A stretch of DNA of 64,000 nucleotides from Colocasia esculenta (lineage: Eukaryota > Streptophyta > Magnoliopsida > Alismatales > Araceae): the NCBI GenBank assembly GCA_014218235.1, contig CM024758.1, forward strand, positions 73,108,206 to 73,172,205. The letters run 5' to 3'. Below are positions 24,008 to 36,138 of this stretch, one piece after another. How positions within the stretch are numbered: the first letter of the stretch is position 1; each line of letters begins with the position of its first letter. The notes beneath the pieces are model-generated. The model was not told where the DNA came from, did no database searches, and worked only from the letters and a program-made list of their open reading frames with translations. The translations under genes were made by a program, and so were the position numbers.

Positions 24008-25010
24008 ATGATAGGGAAGGCAGGCATTGCTCGTGATGAGGAGGGGGTTATCCGATTTCAGGATAGAGTATGTGTGCCAGACATTGCTGATGTTAGAAAG
24101 CAAATTTTAGATGAGGCTCACAGGTCCAAGTTTACTATACATCCAGGTGGTAGCAAAATGTATAAAGATCTAAAAAGGACTTTTTGGTGGCAAGGCATGA
24201 AAAGAGATGTGGCTGACTATGTGGCTAGATGTTTGACATGCTAACAGGTGAAGGCAGAAAGGAAGAGGCCATCAGGTTTGATGCAAAAGATTGATATTCC
24301 ATATGGAAATGGGAAGAAGTTACTATGGACTTTGTCTCTGATTTGCCCAGGTCTTTTTGGGGCAATGACTCCATTTGGTTGATTGTGGATCGATTCTCCA
24401 AGACTGCACATTTCTTACCTATGAAGAATAAGCAATCTGTTGAGAGTTTGGCCAAGCTTTATGTTGACAATATTGTTAGATGCATGGGGTTGCAAAATCC
24501 ATTATTCGGATAGAGACCCAAGATTTACTTCAAGATTGTGGCAAGGATTGCAAATTGCTCTTAGTTCTCAAGTGAAGCTTAGCTCAGCTTTTCACCCCGA
24601 AATGGATGGGCAATCCGAAAGAACAATCTAGACTCTTGAAGACATGTTGAGAGCATGTGTTTAGATTGGAAGGGTGATTGGGAGAAATATTTACCTCTTG
24701 TGGAGTTTGCCTATAATAATAGTTTTCATGCAAGTATAGGTATGGCTCCATTTGAGACTTTGTATGGACGGCTTGTAGATCTCCTTTGTGTTGGGAGGAA
24801 GCTAGTGATAGACACTTGGTTGGACTTGAAATTGTGCAAGAAACTTCTAGTAAGATTCAGCTAATTCAGCAAAGAATAAAGGAAGCTCAAGACCGACAGA
24901 AAAGCTATGCAGATAATAGAAGGAAGGAATTGGAATTTGAGGGGGGAGAGCATGTATTCCTTAAGGTCTCTCCAACAAAAGGGGTGATTAGATTTGGTCG
25001 GCGTGGAAGT
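24008..25010 (+). pseudogene. pol (IN): Integrase of Z, broken
   Basis: The HHCC zinc domain (HRSKFTIHP to CLTC, 24118-24241) is complete but followed at once by a TAA stop. The catalytic core follows: MDFVSDLP with the first aspartate near 24328, SDRDPRFTSRLW with the second in another frame near 24506-24540, and QSERTI with the glutamate near 24613. An FAYNNSFHASIGMAPFE stretch (24700-24760) is conserved in Ty3 elements. At least three frames are needed to read it. The role is insertion of element DNA into chromosomes. Confidence 0.85.
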
Positions 25011-25369
25011 TGAATCCAAGGTTTATTGGACCATTTGAGATCTCGAAGAAGGTTGGAAATGTGGCTTATCAATTGGCATTACCACCATCTATGGCGAATA
25101 TACATTTGGTGTTTCACATTTCTATGCTAAGAAGGTATGTTCGGGATCCATCTCATGTTCTTTATTATAAGCCGACAGATTTGCAGCAAGATTTATCTTT
25201 TGAGGAGCAGCCCATAAAGATTTTGGACCGAAAAGTGCAACATTTGAGGTCCAAGAGAATTTCCTTAGTGAAAGTTTTGTGGAGGAATTTTGCACAAGAA
25301 GAAGCAACATGGGAGTTGGAGGATGGAATGAAGGCGAAATATCCACATAATTTTGGTGAGTTTTCTTAG
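25010..25369 (+). pseudogene. Integrase tail with chromodomain-like module, Z
   Basis: The GPF-type motif RFIGPFEISKKVGNVAYQL is followed by HLVFHISMLRRY and then LVKVLWRNFAQEEATWELE (about 25263-25322). The last part resembles the chromodomain-like end of chromoviruses, which can bias insertion to heterochromatin. The segment is open for 119 codons and ends just before the polypurine tract. Confidence 0.78.
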
Positions 25370-25397
25370 ACTCAATCTTCAAGGACGAAAAATTATT

Positions 25398-25411
25398 TAA
25401 GAGGGAGAGAG
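25398..25411 (+). other. Polypurine tract of Z
   Basis: AAGAGGGAGAGAG runs up to the LTR start TGTGATGTCC at 25412. A GAGG/ACGAAA word just upstream (near 25381) is typical of this position in plant Ty3 elements. Confidence 0.82.
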
Positions 25412-25817
25412 TGTGATGTCCTAAAATTTCTTAATAGCTTTTAAATTTCAATTAATATTTATTTTAGTGTGCATTTAGAAATTTCTGTGCATGTATGTGT
25501 ATGGTTTTGTGGCTTGTAGTGTAGAATGGTATATTCTCGGGTGGATGCAGGTTGACCTGTGTTTCTGATGGCAACATCGACTATCGTCAACAGCCGGTTA
25601 ACGACGACATCCTTGCCGTCAACTCCAGGTAAACGTCCATATTGATTGACGTTTACTCTATGTAAACGGCAGTAAACCTTGACATCTACTTCTTCCGGAA
25701 CTGACAGCGAGATTCTCACAGTCCAGCTCTAGTAGAGTTATAGTAAGGGCTGGATTTATGGTAACCTTGGGGGTTACGGATCTGACCTCGTAGGGCAAGG
25801 TTGGAAGACCAACTCCT

Positions 25818-25828
25818 TTTATAAAAAG
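25818..25828 (+). promoter_or_regulatory. Candidate TATA box, Z 3' LTR
   Basis: TTTATAAAAAG lies about 410 bp into the LTR, followed by a leader region. Confidence 0.5.
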
Positions 25829-27777
25829 GGTGGTTTAACCTCTTGCAACCGGGTTTTGGGAGTCTTCTCCAAACTTCTAAGAGAGTGGAAGGAAGAACCG
25901 GCGATTCGATCTTCATGGAGGGTTTGATCGAGTTTCTTCAAGTTGAGGATTTGTGTTTTTGAAGGCTAGAGGCATCTCCAAGGTGTGTAAACCATCGGGG
26001 ATCGGCGGATCTTGGATTTCAGCCCAAAAGGAGGACTATCTTGGTTGGTCAAGGTGGGCTTCATCAGCTAAATCCGTGAATCTCTTAGTGTTTTAGAGGT
26101 AAGTAACCTAGGGATCGGGTTCCTAACTCTATATTTTACCCTTTTTAATTTTTACAGAATTTTAAAAGGTAAAAATAGTCAGATTTTGAGGTTTACATGA
26201 GTCCCGGATGAGTTCAGTTTTCCTATCAAGTTAACGTCCACCTTGACTGCCATCAAGGATGAACTTAACGTCCACTTTTTTGTCGTCTACTTAGCGGCAA
26301 CAGGCTTGCCGTATAGTTCTTCTATTCACCATTTTGACCTGTTTTGATATTTGGATTTATAATTTCATGCTTAGACTTCGAATGGACTTTCTGTAAAAGG
26401 TGTATACTAAGTAAAACAATCTTTTGATATACTATAAATTTGGGTAATTTCTATAGACACCATGATTTAGGGTAAATTTCTGAATTCTGAAATTAAGCAT
26501 GGATTTAATAGAAAATTTCACATGTGATGCATTCTCATGATAAAAATTGTGATTTCTATGTAGTAATACATGACAGGGATGTACCATATTGTATTAAATC
26601 TGAGATCTGAAATTGACTATTTTCTAAAATTTTCATGACTAAGGAACATATATTAGTATTACTTTTTTAAGTTGATAAATAGTTTTTGGATTCCAAAAAT
26701 CATGATATTTTGAAAAAAGGTTTGTATAATTATAATATGTGTGCAGTAAAAATATTGAATCATGTTGACAGATAGTTTCATTATAGAGGATTTTCTATTT
26801 TTGTAGCAATGATGAGAATACTGTGAAAATTAGATTATATGCTAGAAAATCATGAATAATTTCTGATTTGATTTATGATAGAAGAGGCACATTTTGGGAA
26901 AATTCTAAGAATTTTAGATGACTGTAACTATTTATGTTTCATTATTACTATGAGAGTTGTGTTCTTTTGAAATAAATTGTGGGAAAACTTTTAAAATTGC
27001 AGTGCGTGATAAATCTGAAATCAGTCTCTGTGAGTATCTGATCATATGTATATGATTTGGCAGTATGGTATGTTGCATTTGAAATTGAAGAAATTTGTAT
27101 ATGAATATGTATATGGCCAATAAGACACTACCACCATAGAAGTAATTTGGAACAGGACCATAGTAATGCCCCTATGGAAATGTTCAATACGTTATATGTT
27201 CCTGAGGGCATGGGAAGAAATCCTGGAGGTGGACAAGTACCACTGGTTAAGGTGGAGAGGACTTCCCCCGGTATTGCGCAATAACCAAGACTCTATCACT
27301 AATTACCTAGGTGATGAGTATATGTCATATGTGTATCTAACTTCTAATGGGTGGTTTGGGATGTGTCTTGGCAAAAGAAAATTTGTACATATGTATATGC
27401 TACAAACGAAGTTTGTTTTCAGCTCTATAAAGATTTCATGTAACACTTGTTTTATTTCCATTTGAGTGAATGATGTGAAGTCATGCTTAATATGCAATTT
27501 CTTGGAACCATGTATATAAATTGTACCATGTTATATCTTGAATCCATATCATCATGTTCAGATTTAGAATATTTAGTAAGAATAAACATTGTGCAGTTAA
27601 GATCATGTCTTGCAATCATGCTTTATTCTAGTAGCAATTGTATTCACTGGTGGCTTTAATTGTGAAGGATAAATGTACATAATGCAAGTAGTATGGTTGC
27701 TGAATTCTATATGTATTAACATGTTTTGAAACCTTTAGTTATATGTTAGATTGGTAATCCATTTTTGGGTTGCTTGC

Positions 27778-27798
27778 TGAGTCTTCGTTGTAGACTCA
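27778..27798. other. Conserved LTR hairpin, Z 3' LTR
   Basis: TGAGTCT (27778-27784) pairs with AGACTCA (27792-27798) over a 7-nt loop, about 372 bp from the LTR end. Confidence 0.65.
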
Positions 27799-28150
27799 TA
27801 CTTGCTTAACATTTTAGGTGAGACAACGGATCCCGAGGCTTTGATAGCGGGATCAGATTTGGAGCGAGAGGATTGACTTAGATTGTGTGTTTGAGAGATA
27901 ATTGTATGTGAGGATTTTATTATGTTATGAACATTGTAATTGAACTATTTATAGCATTGTGGACTTGTGATGGACTGTGGACTTGATTATTAAAGTTGAT
28001 GAGTTGTGCTTTATTTCCGCTGCATTATTCTTTATTTGTGAATGAATCAACCTACATTTGATATATGTTGGGGTGTGTTCCCCATGTAACACGTCCCTTA
28101 GACTCGATGAGAGTTGGTATAACTAGACCGGGTCTAAGTGGGGTGTTACA

Positions 28151-31100
28151 CTTAGAGGTCAGCCCAATTATGTCGATCTAGCTCAATCCAACTCCTAACC
28201 CAACAACGTCTTAGGCCCAATAGCAAGGCAGTCTATGTCGACTTAGGAAGCAGTTCAGATCTATGAAAACTAACTCCATTCGATCTTAAGATTTCGACAA
28301 AGATCATGGATGTCACCCGGATTGAAAATCCAATCTATGTAAAATCATCATATGAGCAAGGATAAGCATGGTAGCTCCTCTTAGGAATCTCTAATGTAAT
28401 TACATATGATGCCACTATCTGAGTACGGAAGCCGGCCCAATTCATATGTTGGGAGTCTTTTCCTTTTTTTTTTTGCTATTTTTTTAAATAAAAGTTGGGA
28501 GCTGGAGGATTTCTTTAGATCTCTTCTGGAATTATGTTTAAAAGAATTTTATAGAATATAATAATTTTGACTCTATGAATATCTATTTTTGAAGTAATCC
28601 ACTAAGGCATCTTTTGAGTCAATGATTCTCCAACCAAGTTTTAAGATATACCCCACTTTGGCACTGATGGGAAAAAAAACTTTAAGGAGTTAAATTCTTA
28701 GAATAAATGAGGAAGAAATTTGTATAAAATCTAAATTGGAAGTTGAGAAATAAACCAGATTTACATCCCATATCACCGAATTTTGAAAGTTTGGATCCAA
28801 TTTTGCTTGTGTGTTATGATGGGGCCATGAGAGGTCGTCCCAACTATGTTGGTCCAACTCAATCCAACTCCTAGCCCAACAACGACTTAGGCCCAATAGC
28901 AAGGCTGTCTATGTCGACTCTGGAAGCAGGTCAATTCTATGAGAACAAACTCTATCTGGTCTAAAGATCGCAGCGAAGATTGTAGATGCCACCCAGAATG
29001 AAAATCCTATCACGCAAAATCATCATATGAGCAAGGATAAGCATGGCAGCTCCTCTCAAGAATCTCTCATGTAATTACATATGATTCCATTGCCTGGGTT
29101 CGAAAGTCGTCCCAGCTCATACGTTGAGACTCTTTTTTTTTTCTTCTTTTCTGTTGTTTTTTTAAATAAAAGTTGGGAGCTGGAGGATTTCTTTAGATCT
29201 CTTCTAGAATTATGCTTAAAACATTTTTATAAAATACAATAATTTTGACCCTATGAATATCTAGTTTTGAAGTAATCCACTAAGGCATATTTTGCATGTG
29301 TTTTTGGAATGAGTCTAAATGATTCTCTAAGCAAGTTTTAAGATATACCCCATTTTGGCACTGATGGGAAAAAAAAAGGTTTAAGGAGTTAATTTTTTAG
29401 AATAAATGTGGAATAAAGTTGTATAAAGTCTGAATAGGAAGTTGAGAAACAAACAAAATTTACATCCCATCACCTAATTTTGAAAGTTTGGATACAATTT
29501 TGCTAATGTGTCCTGATGGGGCCCTAAGAGGTTGGCCCAACTGTGTCAGTCTAACACAATCAAACTCCTAGCCCAACAATGTCTTAGGCCCAATATAGCT
29601 AGGTGGTCTATGTCGACTCATGAAGTAGGCTAGATCTATGATTCCCAACTCCATCCAGCCTAAAGATCTTAGTGAAGATCGTGGAAGCCACCCAGATTGA
29701 AACTTCATTCTCATAAAATCATCATGCGAGCAAGGATAAGCATGGCAGCTCCTCTCAAGAATCTCTCATGTAATTACATATGATGCCACTACCTGGGTCC
29801 GGAAGCTGGCCCAGCTCATATGTTGGGAGTCTGTTATTTCTTTTATGTTGTTTTTTTAAATAGAAGTTGGGAACTAGAGGATTTCTATATATCTCTTCTG
29901 GAATTATGTTTAAAAGAATTTTATAAAATATAATAACTTTGATGTTATGAATATCTAGTTTTGAAGTAATCCACTAAGGCATCTATTGCATGTGTTTTTG
30001 AAATGAGTCTAAATGATTCTCCAAGCAAGTTTTACGATATACCCCAATTTGGCACTGATGGAAAAAAAATTTAAGGAATTAAACTCTTAGAATAAATGAG
30101 CCATAAAGTTTTATAAAATCTAAATAGGAAGTTGAGAAACAAACAAAATTTACATCCCTTCACCAAAATTTGAAAGTTTGGATTCAATTTTGCTTGTGTC
30201 TTTTGATGGGCCATTGAGAGGCTGGCCCAACTATGTCAGTCTAGCTCAATCCAACTCCTAGCCTAATAGTGTCTTAGGGCCAACAGCAAGGCGGTCTATG
30301 TCGACTCAGAAAGCAGGTCAGATCTATGAGAACCAACTCCATCCGGTCTAATGATCTCGGTGAAGATCGTAGATGCCACTAGAATTGAAAATCCAATCTC
30401 GTAAAATCATCATACGAGCAAGGATAAGCATGGTAGATCCTCTCACGAATCTCTCATGTAATTACATATGATGCCATTGCCTTGGTATGGAGACCGGCCC
30501 AACTCATATGTTGGGACTCCTTTTTCTTCTTTTCTTTTGTTTTTTTAAATAGAAGTTGGGAGCTGGAGGATTTCTTTAGATCTCTTTTGGAATTATGTTT
30601 AAAATAATTTTATAGAATACAATAATTTTGACACTATGAATATCTATTTTTGAAGTAATCCACTAAGGCATCTCTTGCATGTGCTTTTGGAATGAGTGTA
30701 AATGATTCTCCAAGCAAGTTTTAAGATATACCCCATTTTTGCACTGATGGGAAAAAAAACCTTTAAGGAGTTAAATTCTTAGAATAAATGAGGAATAAAT
30801 TTGTATAAAATCTGAATAAAAAGTTAATAAACAAACAAAATTTACTTCCCATCACCTAATTATGAAAGTTTGGATTCAGTTTTGCTTGTGTGTCCTAATC
30901 GGGCCCTCAGAGGTCGGCCCAATCGGTCTAGCTTAATCCAACTCCTAGCCCAACAACGTCTTAGGCCCAATAGCAATGCGGTCTATGTCAACTCATGAAA
31001 CATGTCAAATCTATGAGAACCAACTCCATCCAGTCTAAAGATCGTGTTGAAGATCGTGGATGCCACCGGATTGAAAATCCAATCTCATAAAATCATCTAA

Positions 31101-32452
31101 CGAGCAAGAATCATGCCAGCTTTTTTCAAAAATCTCTCATGTAATTACATATGATGCCATTTCCTGGATCCGAAAGTTCGCCCAGCTCATTAGTTGAAAG
31201 CCTTTTTTTATTTTTTGTTGTTCTTTTAAATATAAGTTGTGAGCTAGAGGATTTCTTTAGATCTCTTCTAGAATTTTGTTTAAAAGAATTTTATATAATA
31301 CAATAATTTTGACGCTATGAATATCTAGTTTTGAAGTAATCTACTAAGGCATCTCTTGCATGTGTTTTTGGAATGAGTCTAAATGATTCTCCAAGCATGT
31401 TTTATGATATACCCCATTTTGGCGCTGGTGGGAAAAAAAAACTTTAAGGAGTTAAATTCTTAGAATAAACATGGAATAAAGTTGTATAAAATCTGAATAG
31501 GAAGTTGAGACACAAACAAGATTTACATTCGATCACTTAATTGTGAAAGTTTGGATTCAATTTTGCTTATGTATCCTGATGGGGCCATGAGAGGTCGGCC
31601 CAACTATGTTGGTCTAGCTCAATCCAACTCCTAGCCCAACAACGTCTTAGGCCCAATAGCAAGGCGATCTATGTCGACTTAGGAAGCAGGTCAGATCTAT
31701 GAAAACCAACTCCATCCGGTCTTAAGATTTCGACAAAGATCGTGGATGCCACCCAGATTGAAAATGCAATCTCGTAAAATCATCATACGAGCAAGGATAA
31801 GCATGGAAGCTCCTCTGAGTAATCTCTAATGTAATTACATATGATGCCACTGTTTTGGCCCGAAAGCCGGCCTAGTTCATATGTTGGGAGTCATTTTTTT
31901 TTCTTTGTTGTCATTTTTTTAAATAGAAGTTCGGAGCTAGAGGATTTCATTACATCTCTTCTGGAATTATGTTTTAAAGAATTTTATAGAATACAATAAT
32001 TTTGACGCTATGAATATCTATTTTTGAAGTAATCAACTAAGGCATATTTTGCATATTTTTTTTTGGAATGAGTATAAATGATTCTCCAAGCAAGTTATAA
32101 GATATACCCCATTTTGGCATTGATGGAAAAAATAACTTTGAGGAGTTAAATTCTTAGAATAAATGAGGAAAACATTTGTATAAAATCTGAATAGGAAGTT
32201 GAGAAATAAACAAGATTTACATCCCATCACCTAATTTTGAAAGTTTGCATTCAATTTTACTTGTTTGTCCTGATGGGCCCCTGAGAGATCGTCCCAACTA
32301 TGTTGGTCCAACTCAATGCAACTCCTAGCCCAACAACGTTTGAGGCCCAATAGCAAGGTTGTCTATGTCGACACAGGAAGTAGGTCAGATCTATGAGAAC
32401 GAACTCCATCCGATCTAATGATCTCGGAGAAGATCGTAGATGCCACCTAGAT
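28151..32452. repeat. Satellite-like tandem array, about 690-bp monomers
   Basis: Monomers begin with an AGAGGTCGGCCCAA-like word at 28154, 28830, 29527, 30217, 30909, 31590 and 32284, spaced 676 to 697 bp. Each complete monomer has a T-rich stretch, a conserved AAATTTACATCCC-like segment and a perfect palindrome ATGTAATTACAT. Copies differ by scattered substitutions and small gaps, so the array is not recent. No gene motif was seen in any frame. The last monomer is interrupted at 32452 by solo LTR S1. Confidence 0.92.
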
Positions 32453-35400
32453 TGTCACATCCCAAAGCACGACAGCGGAAGAATTTGTTTGAGCATTGAG
32501 ACGTGAATAATCGGAAATAAGCCTCTAGCGAGCAATCACATATAACACAATCAATTGTGCTCATAATAAAACTCAAACTCTTTATTTCATTTCAAAATGA
32601 AAACTTGTCATATTTCAGCTCAATTCAAGCTATAAGACTAAAAAGGGAAAAGTACATACTATCCTCACTCCTACTACAATTCTCTAGTACTCTCATTCTC
32701 AGACTATAACACTATGACGCTAAGATAGCAAGACTTCGATGTGAGCACTCTTCACTTTTGATCATCCCCCGTATAGTGTTGGTTCTCTACATCATCAATG
32801 TCCTGATCATCTGAAAGGTTGGAAGGTAGGCAATGAGCACACTCGCCTAGTAGGATTTACATCTTCCAGCAATGATATAAGTATTTAACAATTTTAAAAG
32901 CTAGAAGGTATAAACATGATATGTACAATGCAATTAAAACGACGGTAGTAACACGTGTATAGTGTATCATGCAAGATATTATGATCAAGAGACGTAAAGA
33001 TCAGTCTAGCAAGAAGGTCGTATTCAAGATCTCAAGATAGAGTGAACAATGATCTAGCAATATGGTAACGAGCAAGAACAAGATAGCATGTAACAAGATT
33101 TGGCCATTTCACTAGCAAGCAAGCACGCACGAGCAAGAACTTTCAACATGTAACAGTAATCAAGCACGAAGACACTAATGTGCACTAAGGATCTATGCTA
33201 CATAGGAATGCACACTAGGACACGTGTATGTGGTTTATGTATCTAACATTCAACACGCAAGTACTCCCAGCGCAGATGCAACGCCAGTAATCATTATACC
33301 CCATGGTTAACAGTATATTTATGACTCTCTGTCATTGGTCCTAGACTGGAGCCCTTGGACACATGTTGTGTCCGATCCGCATTTCACTTAATTTCAAATG
33401 TAGATACCCACAATCATTCATGGCCAGTTACAAGAGTTCAATAATGCCACGATATTTGAGGTGATAGTTCAAGAGTTCAATTCGGCAGCATAACAACGTA
33501 TTTTCAATTCAGTCCAGACACTTAATAATATTTTGGTCTTATGTTCAATAGAGGTGTACTCCAGTGTCAAGATGAGAAGAGAAAGATCTCGTCAAGAATG
33601 CCAAGAGAAGAGAGGTACGTACATACTATCTTCCGGGTACTTCTTTGGTACAACCTACTCGTCGGCCATGTGAGAATATGGTCAGAGGAGACTTACAGAG
33701 GCCTTGGTCAAGGGGTCACTAGTCCGGCAGAAGGAATATCCGACGGAGAGTTCACCACAAGCCAAGAAGGGGCTTTCCTATCATGGTAGAGTGTATACGC
33801 ATGCCACATGTAAGAATCGCTCAAGTGCATGTGTGCGAATCCGATTATAGAAACTCCAGATATGGAAAACTTTGTTTATGGACACTCCATTTATGGAAAG
33901 TATCATGAATGCTAAATTAGGAAATACTAATCATGCATGACCAATTTTTAGCAAGTAACTATGTGTTTTTAGCAAGTTTGATAACAAGGCAAGAAGCGAA
34001 TAATCGGCAGGTAGAGAGGATGATTATGAACTTAAGATCAATTAAAAATCATGTAAACATGTTTTAACTTTGATATGGGTTGATAAATGCATGTTAAAAC
34101 TTTCTAGAACCTTCCTAGAATAGATCAAACTCACACATGCAAAGAACGACACAAAATGACGGAAACCAAGACGTATGCCCAAATGCAGTCCCATCCCTTC
34201 ACTTCCTAAGGTCATAACTCATTGATTTTTTATTCAAATATCACACATGAATATACCATCTGAAGCCCTTTTAATGAAGAAACCAGAAAAGAAAAGCTCG
34301 TCAATCTGAGGTCTATATAAAAAGTTATGGCTGGTTAAGTTGACATAGGCAGAAGACGACACATTGCCTGTCGCCTTCTCAACACAAAGGCGACAATCAA
34401 CTTGGCCTTCTGAAAAAGACCACAAAACTGTCTGCTTTTTGTATGGGTTGCGACCATGAGGTTTTCGTGTTCTGGTAGCGACGAGTCGGCCTTTCGTCAT
34501 CTGAATATGACATTTCGGTTGCCTTTTCTACCTATTTCCAACTCCAACTTGGATTGGATTTGACATAGGGATGTTTGAAAAATCAGAACAAATGATAGGG
34601 TGATCCAAATAAGATGAAACCACTTCCGTTAGTTTGAGGGCTTCCTATACAATGTACCATAATGATTAATCGAGAAACAAAGGTCATTGACTGGGTAATA
34701 AGATGTATTGTGACTATCTATGTGAATCTGACACAATGCTCATGTTCGGGCTAATACTCTCAGTACATTTAACGAATATTGATGAAACTATTGCCAATGA
34801 AAATAGACTCATAAGAACAAGTTCTTTGTGGAGCACTCGGTCTGTAAACGACTCTACATGAAGATATAGAACTTGTAAGACAAGTCAGGGCTTAATCAAG
34901 ACAGCACAGCATTATGATCATCCAAGATTTAATTCATGAAACTCTCATGATAAAAGTTGGGGAAAATGGTAAGAACATGATCTAAACACATGTATGCAAA
35001 CATGAACGAGTTTAATTAGAGTTTGGCATGGAGATGACATACCTTTTGAGTCGAATATGATTCATTCTCTAGAAGACCCTAGTTCTGACTGCCTGGAGAA
35101 AAATGCTTAACACTCACGATCTACTAGACAGAAATTGGGAAAAACGGTGCCATTAGAAACTAGCCTCACCCTCTTTCCCGGGGTATATGCCTGCATGGTT
35201 TGTCGAGGTTTGAATAACCTTTGGTGATGATCTTAAAGGGGCTCAAGTGCAGGTCGCAGATGAAGAAGAGCACGAGTTTCTTCTTCTGAAGCCTTCCTCC
35301 TTGCATCTCCCAACCTCCAAAGCCTCAAAGCATGACCTTAACAAGCCTAGGAGTCCTCCCATGGGAGAGAGGGGGCTTATTTAAAGGGGTGTGGGTATTT

Positions 35401-36011
35401 AGTTGCCTAATTAGATTAGGAAACAATTTGGTACGAGTTTGGGTGTATCCTTCCTTCAATTGGAGATTTCCCTTCCCAATTCATGGTAGGAGTCCTATGA
35501 AAACCTCCCTTAGGTGGTAACCTAGAGTTTGGACTTGATTTGAAGTCCAATGATGGTCTATTGGGTGAGAATTTACCCTAACATGGTCCATTAGTGTATA
35601 TTTTTAAATTTCAAATTATTTCTTGGCATGAATTATTTTGTGGCCCAAAAGACTTCTTTTGGTCGAATTATTTTATTGGGTTGTCAATACCCATTATTTT
35701 TAGTACATTTAGATTTTTTTTTTGGACTCACTTTAGTTTCGGTAATAGTAATTATCCGACTTATTCTCTAATTAAGATAATAAGTCACAAAATGCTTTAA
35801 ACTCAGCTAATTCGGTTTTTCCTCGCATGAATTCATTCGTGGGTCATTTGGGAGTATTATTTAGAGTTGAACTCTGATTTTTATGGAATTTTGCCATGTG
35901 ATTCTGTCTCCGTTATGTTGGTACGTATGTTTTTACTAATTTGGGAATATTAAATTATTATTTACAAATTATTTCTGATTTTTCAATTAATGAAAATTTT
36001 GGGGTGCTACA
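32453..36011 (-). mobile_element. Solo LTR S1 (minus orientation)
   Basis: Plus-strand limits are TGTCACATCCC and GGGGTGCTACA, 3559 bp. It splits a satellite monomer, with TAGAT (32448-32452) on the left and CAGAT (36012-36016) on the right, a target duplication with one difference. It matches S2 by eye in inverted orientation, for example 33600-33780 against 38400-38560. No primer-binding site, interior or second LTR occurs, so it is a solo LTR. Short open frames such as 33541-33789 and 34234-34500 are not supported as genes. Confidence 0.83.
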
Positions 36012-36138
36012 CAGATTGAAAATCCAATCACGTAAAATCATCATACGAGCAAGGATAAGCATGGAAGCTCTCTCAGAAATCTCTCATGTAATTACATATG
36101 ATGCCACTGCCTAGGTCCGAAGCTAGCCCAGCTCATAC
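36012..36138. repeat. Satellite fragment between S1 and S2
   Basis: This 127-bp piece continues the monomer interrupted at 32452 (CAGATTGAAAATCCAATC) and keeps the ATGTAATTACAT palindrome at 36086-36097. Confidence 0.92.

Larger units (their letters stand above)
21346..28150 (+). mobile_element. Ty3 chromovirus Z, 3' part (gag to 3' LTR)
   Basis: The domain order is gag, aspartic protease, RT, RNase H, integrase and a chromodomain-like tail, then a polypurine tract and a 2.74-kb LTR. This is Ty3 order, and the tail plus long LTR suggest the Tekay/Del group. The element starts mid-gag because X inserted there. Its 5' LTR and gag amino end must lie left of the window. Many stops and frame changes show it is dead. 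CTTAG at 28151-28155 would be its right target duplication, and the satellite array begins there. Confidence 0.85.
25412..28150 (+). repeat. 3' LTR of Z
   Basis: The LTR is 2739 bp, from TGTGATGTCC to GGGTGTTACA. It contains a TATA-like site at 25818-25828, clusters of GTCAAC and ACGTC words at 25560-25690 and 26225-26310, the hairpin at 27778-27798 and TTTCCGCTGC at 28014-28023. The segment GGACAAGTACCACTGG at 27230 recurs in solo LTR T at 49502 and in the TR-GAG LTRs (reverse complement near 8310), showing common descent. No gene is present. Confidence 0.85.

Noticed and set aside
21346..25369. Integrated pararetrovirus as an alternative for the RT and RNase H region
   Set aside because: An integrase with HHCC and core motifs, a chromodomain-like tail, a polypurine tract and an LTR follow. 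No movement-protein or coat-like region was seen. It is a Ty3 LTR element.
28690..28902. Open frames recurring in satellite monomers (also 32033-32230 and 40119-40304)
   Set aside because: They occur on one strand in some monomers only, with changing limits. There is no sign of a kept coding frame.
33541..33789. 82-codon open frame in S1 as a small gene
   Set aside because: The homologous stretch in S2 (38400-38560, inverted) does not keep the frame. It is LTR sequence.
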